Shown here piece by piece: positions 63,037 to 64,000 of a stretch of DNA of 64,000 nt. The stretch spans positions 56,149,260 through 56,213,259 of the forward strand of contig NC_065530.1 of NCBI RefSeq assembly GCF_020184175.1, given 5' to 3'. The notes beneath the pieces are model-generated. The model saw only the letters and a program-made list of their open reading frames with translations. It searched no databases and had not been told where the DNA came from. This DNA comes from Aphis gossypii. Lineage: Eukaryota; Arthropoda; Insecta; Hemiptera; Aphididae. The position numbers and the translations under genes are program-made. The number at the start of each line of letters is the position of its first letter. Position 1 is the first letter of the stretch.

Positions 63037-64000
63037 TAGTATTACCTATATATATTATACACACGTATGTAGTGCGCAGGGCTACTAGTAGTCGTAGTCG
63101 TCACCATCGTGACGGCGGGCACCGGTTGACAGATTGTCGACCATTGTGCTCGAGTTTTTTATTCTCTGCGCTGTACACACGCTGCACAATATGTTTATAA
63201 TAATAATATAATGTACGACGATGACGATATTAATAATAACAATAATAATGTATATGCGCTGAGTCTAATTTTCTGCCTGGTGTAATTTGAATGAGTCTGA
63301 ACGCGGGAACTTCCTTCTCGTGCGCAATCGTAATCAGCCCTTTTTATTATTTAGGTCTACTTGGTTGTTTGTCTTCTACGAACAAACGTCGGTGCGAAAT
63401 TATTTTGTCCCGCTCTCGTCGGACCGTCGTTTTCTCGCCAAAACGTTTCGCAACTGCAAGCTTACAATTATATATATACCTACGTTATATTATATAGGTG
63501 TGTGTATTATACTTAATTCGACGACATCGGTCACATACGTTCGAGAGAGGAATCATCGGTGAAGAGTCACCGCACATTGCGTGTGAGGCATTAATCCCGG
63601 TCCCATTTCTTTAATAACGCAATAAATCATCACCGCTCCTCCGTTCGTCTTTCTCCCGCTGTCCGTCTATCGCTCGGTCTTTGCCTGCAGGTGGCGATGA
63701 TGGCGGTGGTCCCTGGATTTAAATTTAATATTATAACAAGCGCTGGATGCGCTTTGGATTTTATTTTTGGAGTTTTTATTACCCGCGACGAGAGATAATA
63801 TTATGTTGTTGCTTTTCCTTGCTGCCGCCACCGTACCGATAACGTGGTACTACATAGTCATCCGAAAACCGCTAAACCACACCGATAAACCGTCAGCCGA
63901 TGGCGAAATTAAAATAATATTTTTGGCCGTACGTCAAAGCCGTCGCGTCGCCGTTTTTTTTTGATTTGCATAAATATTCGTTACACACGTTGTACGCACG

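Larger units (their letters stand above)
46672..64000 (+). other. probable start of a very long first intron
   Basis: Begins with a near-consensus donor (GTGAGT). In the remaining 17.3 kb I find no acceptor followed by a frame that completes the split codon and leads into zinc-finger-like sequence (no C-x2-C...H-x3-H pairs in the translated frames). The interval includes AT-rich DNA (about 48.2-58 kb) and GC-rich islands (about 47.55-48.15, 59.6-60.2 and 61.6-64.0 kb) that could hold enhancers, alternative promoters or nested genes. Candidates inside it are listed separately. Confidence 0.5.
61600..64000. promoter_or_regulatory. GC/CpG-rich region at the window end
   Basis: A broad GC-richer region with many short frames on both strands and a (CGG)n run at 63019-63036. 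A donor-like TCCG|GTAAGA occurs at about 61760 and another, ATAC|GTGAGT, at about 62535, but neither closes a convincing exon. It may belong to the regulatory part of the long intron or lead into another promoter beyond the window. Confidence 0.3.

Noticed and set aside
63291..63497. 68-codon + ATG frame
   Set aside because: Overlaps an equally open frame in another phase and ends in TA-rich DNA; no domain or splice support.

Overview
This window reads as eukaryotic nuclear DNA, most likely from an aphid or a close hemipteran relative. It is strongly AT-rich, packed with TA-rich simple sequence, and studded with the short motif TAGGTA/TACCTA. It has no bacterial-style gene packing, no rRNA or convincing tRNA, no CRISPR array and no intact transposon gene. 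The organism call is an inference from composition and remembered repeat style, not from a database match.

The only coding feature I would defend strongly is a short first coding exon on the + strand at 46632-46671. It encodes MTRRKQHCPKRMK and ends one base into codon 14 at a good splice donor (GTGAGT). The N-terminal M-x-RRKQ-x-x-P pattern is the NuRD-recruiting motif that opens several developmental zinc-finger regulators: FOG/u-shaped, teashirt, spalt, BCL11, ZEB/zfh1, ZNF423/521 and ZNF827. A GC- and CpG-rich segment at about 45.1-46.5 kb, with TCAGT initiator-like sites and upstream ORFs, looks like its promoter and 5' leader. No matching second exon is visible, so 46.67-64.0 kb is probably the start of a very long first intron.

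The rest is a patchwork. AT-rich desert (about 1-13.9, 15.5-20.7, 22.1-27.4, 28.6-34.0, 34.8-45.1 and 48.2-58 kb) alternates with GC-rich islands (about 13.9-15.5, 20.75-22.1, 27.5-28.55, 34.1-34.75, 45.1-46.5, 47.55-48.15, 59.6-60.2 and 61.6-64.0 kb). The islands hold triplet microsatellites and many accidental overlapping ORFs; they could be promoters or enhancers of the same regulatory landscape. A roughly 200-bp MITE with TTAA target duplication and good terminal inverted repeats lies at 693-902. A probable unclassified dispersed repeat occupies about 15.88-17.56 kb, with a related tail at about 35.54-35.60 kb.

Several short patches have coding-like composition, some with splice-like borders: 5388, 9718-10075, 12129-12325, 19186-19411, 23500-23751, 26638-26753, 41091-41148, 42424-42718, 49675, 52151, 58699-58896, 60336-60410 and 60648. 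None has a recognised family. They are low-confidence candidates for small genes, noncoding exons or pseudogene relics, to be tested with RNA-seq and comparison with other aphids. I did not find evidence for a novel multi-gene system.
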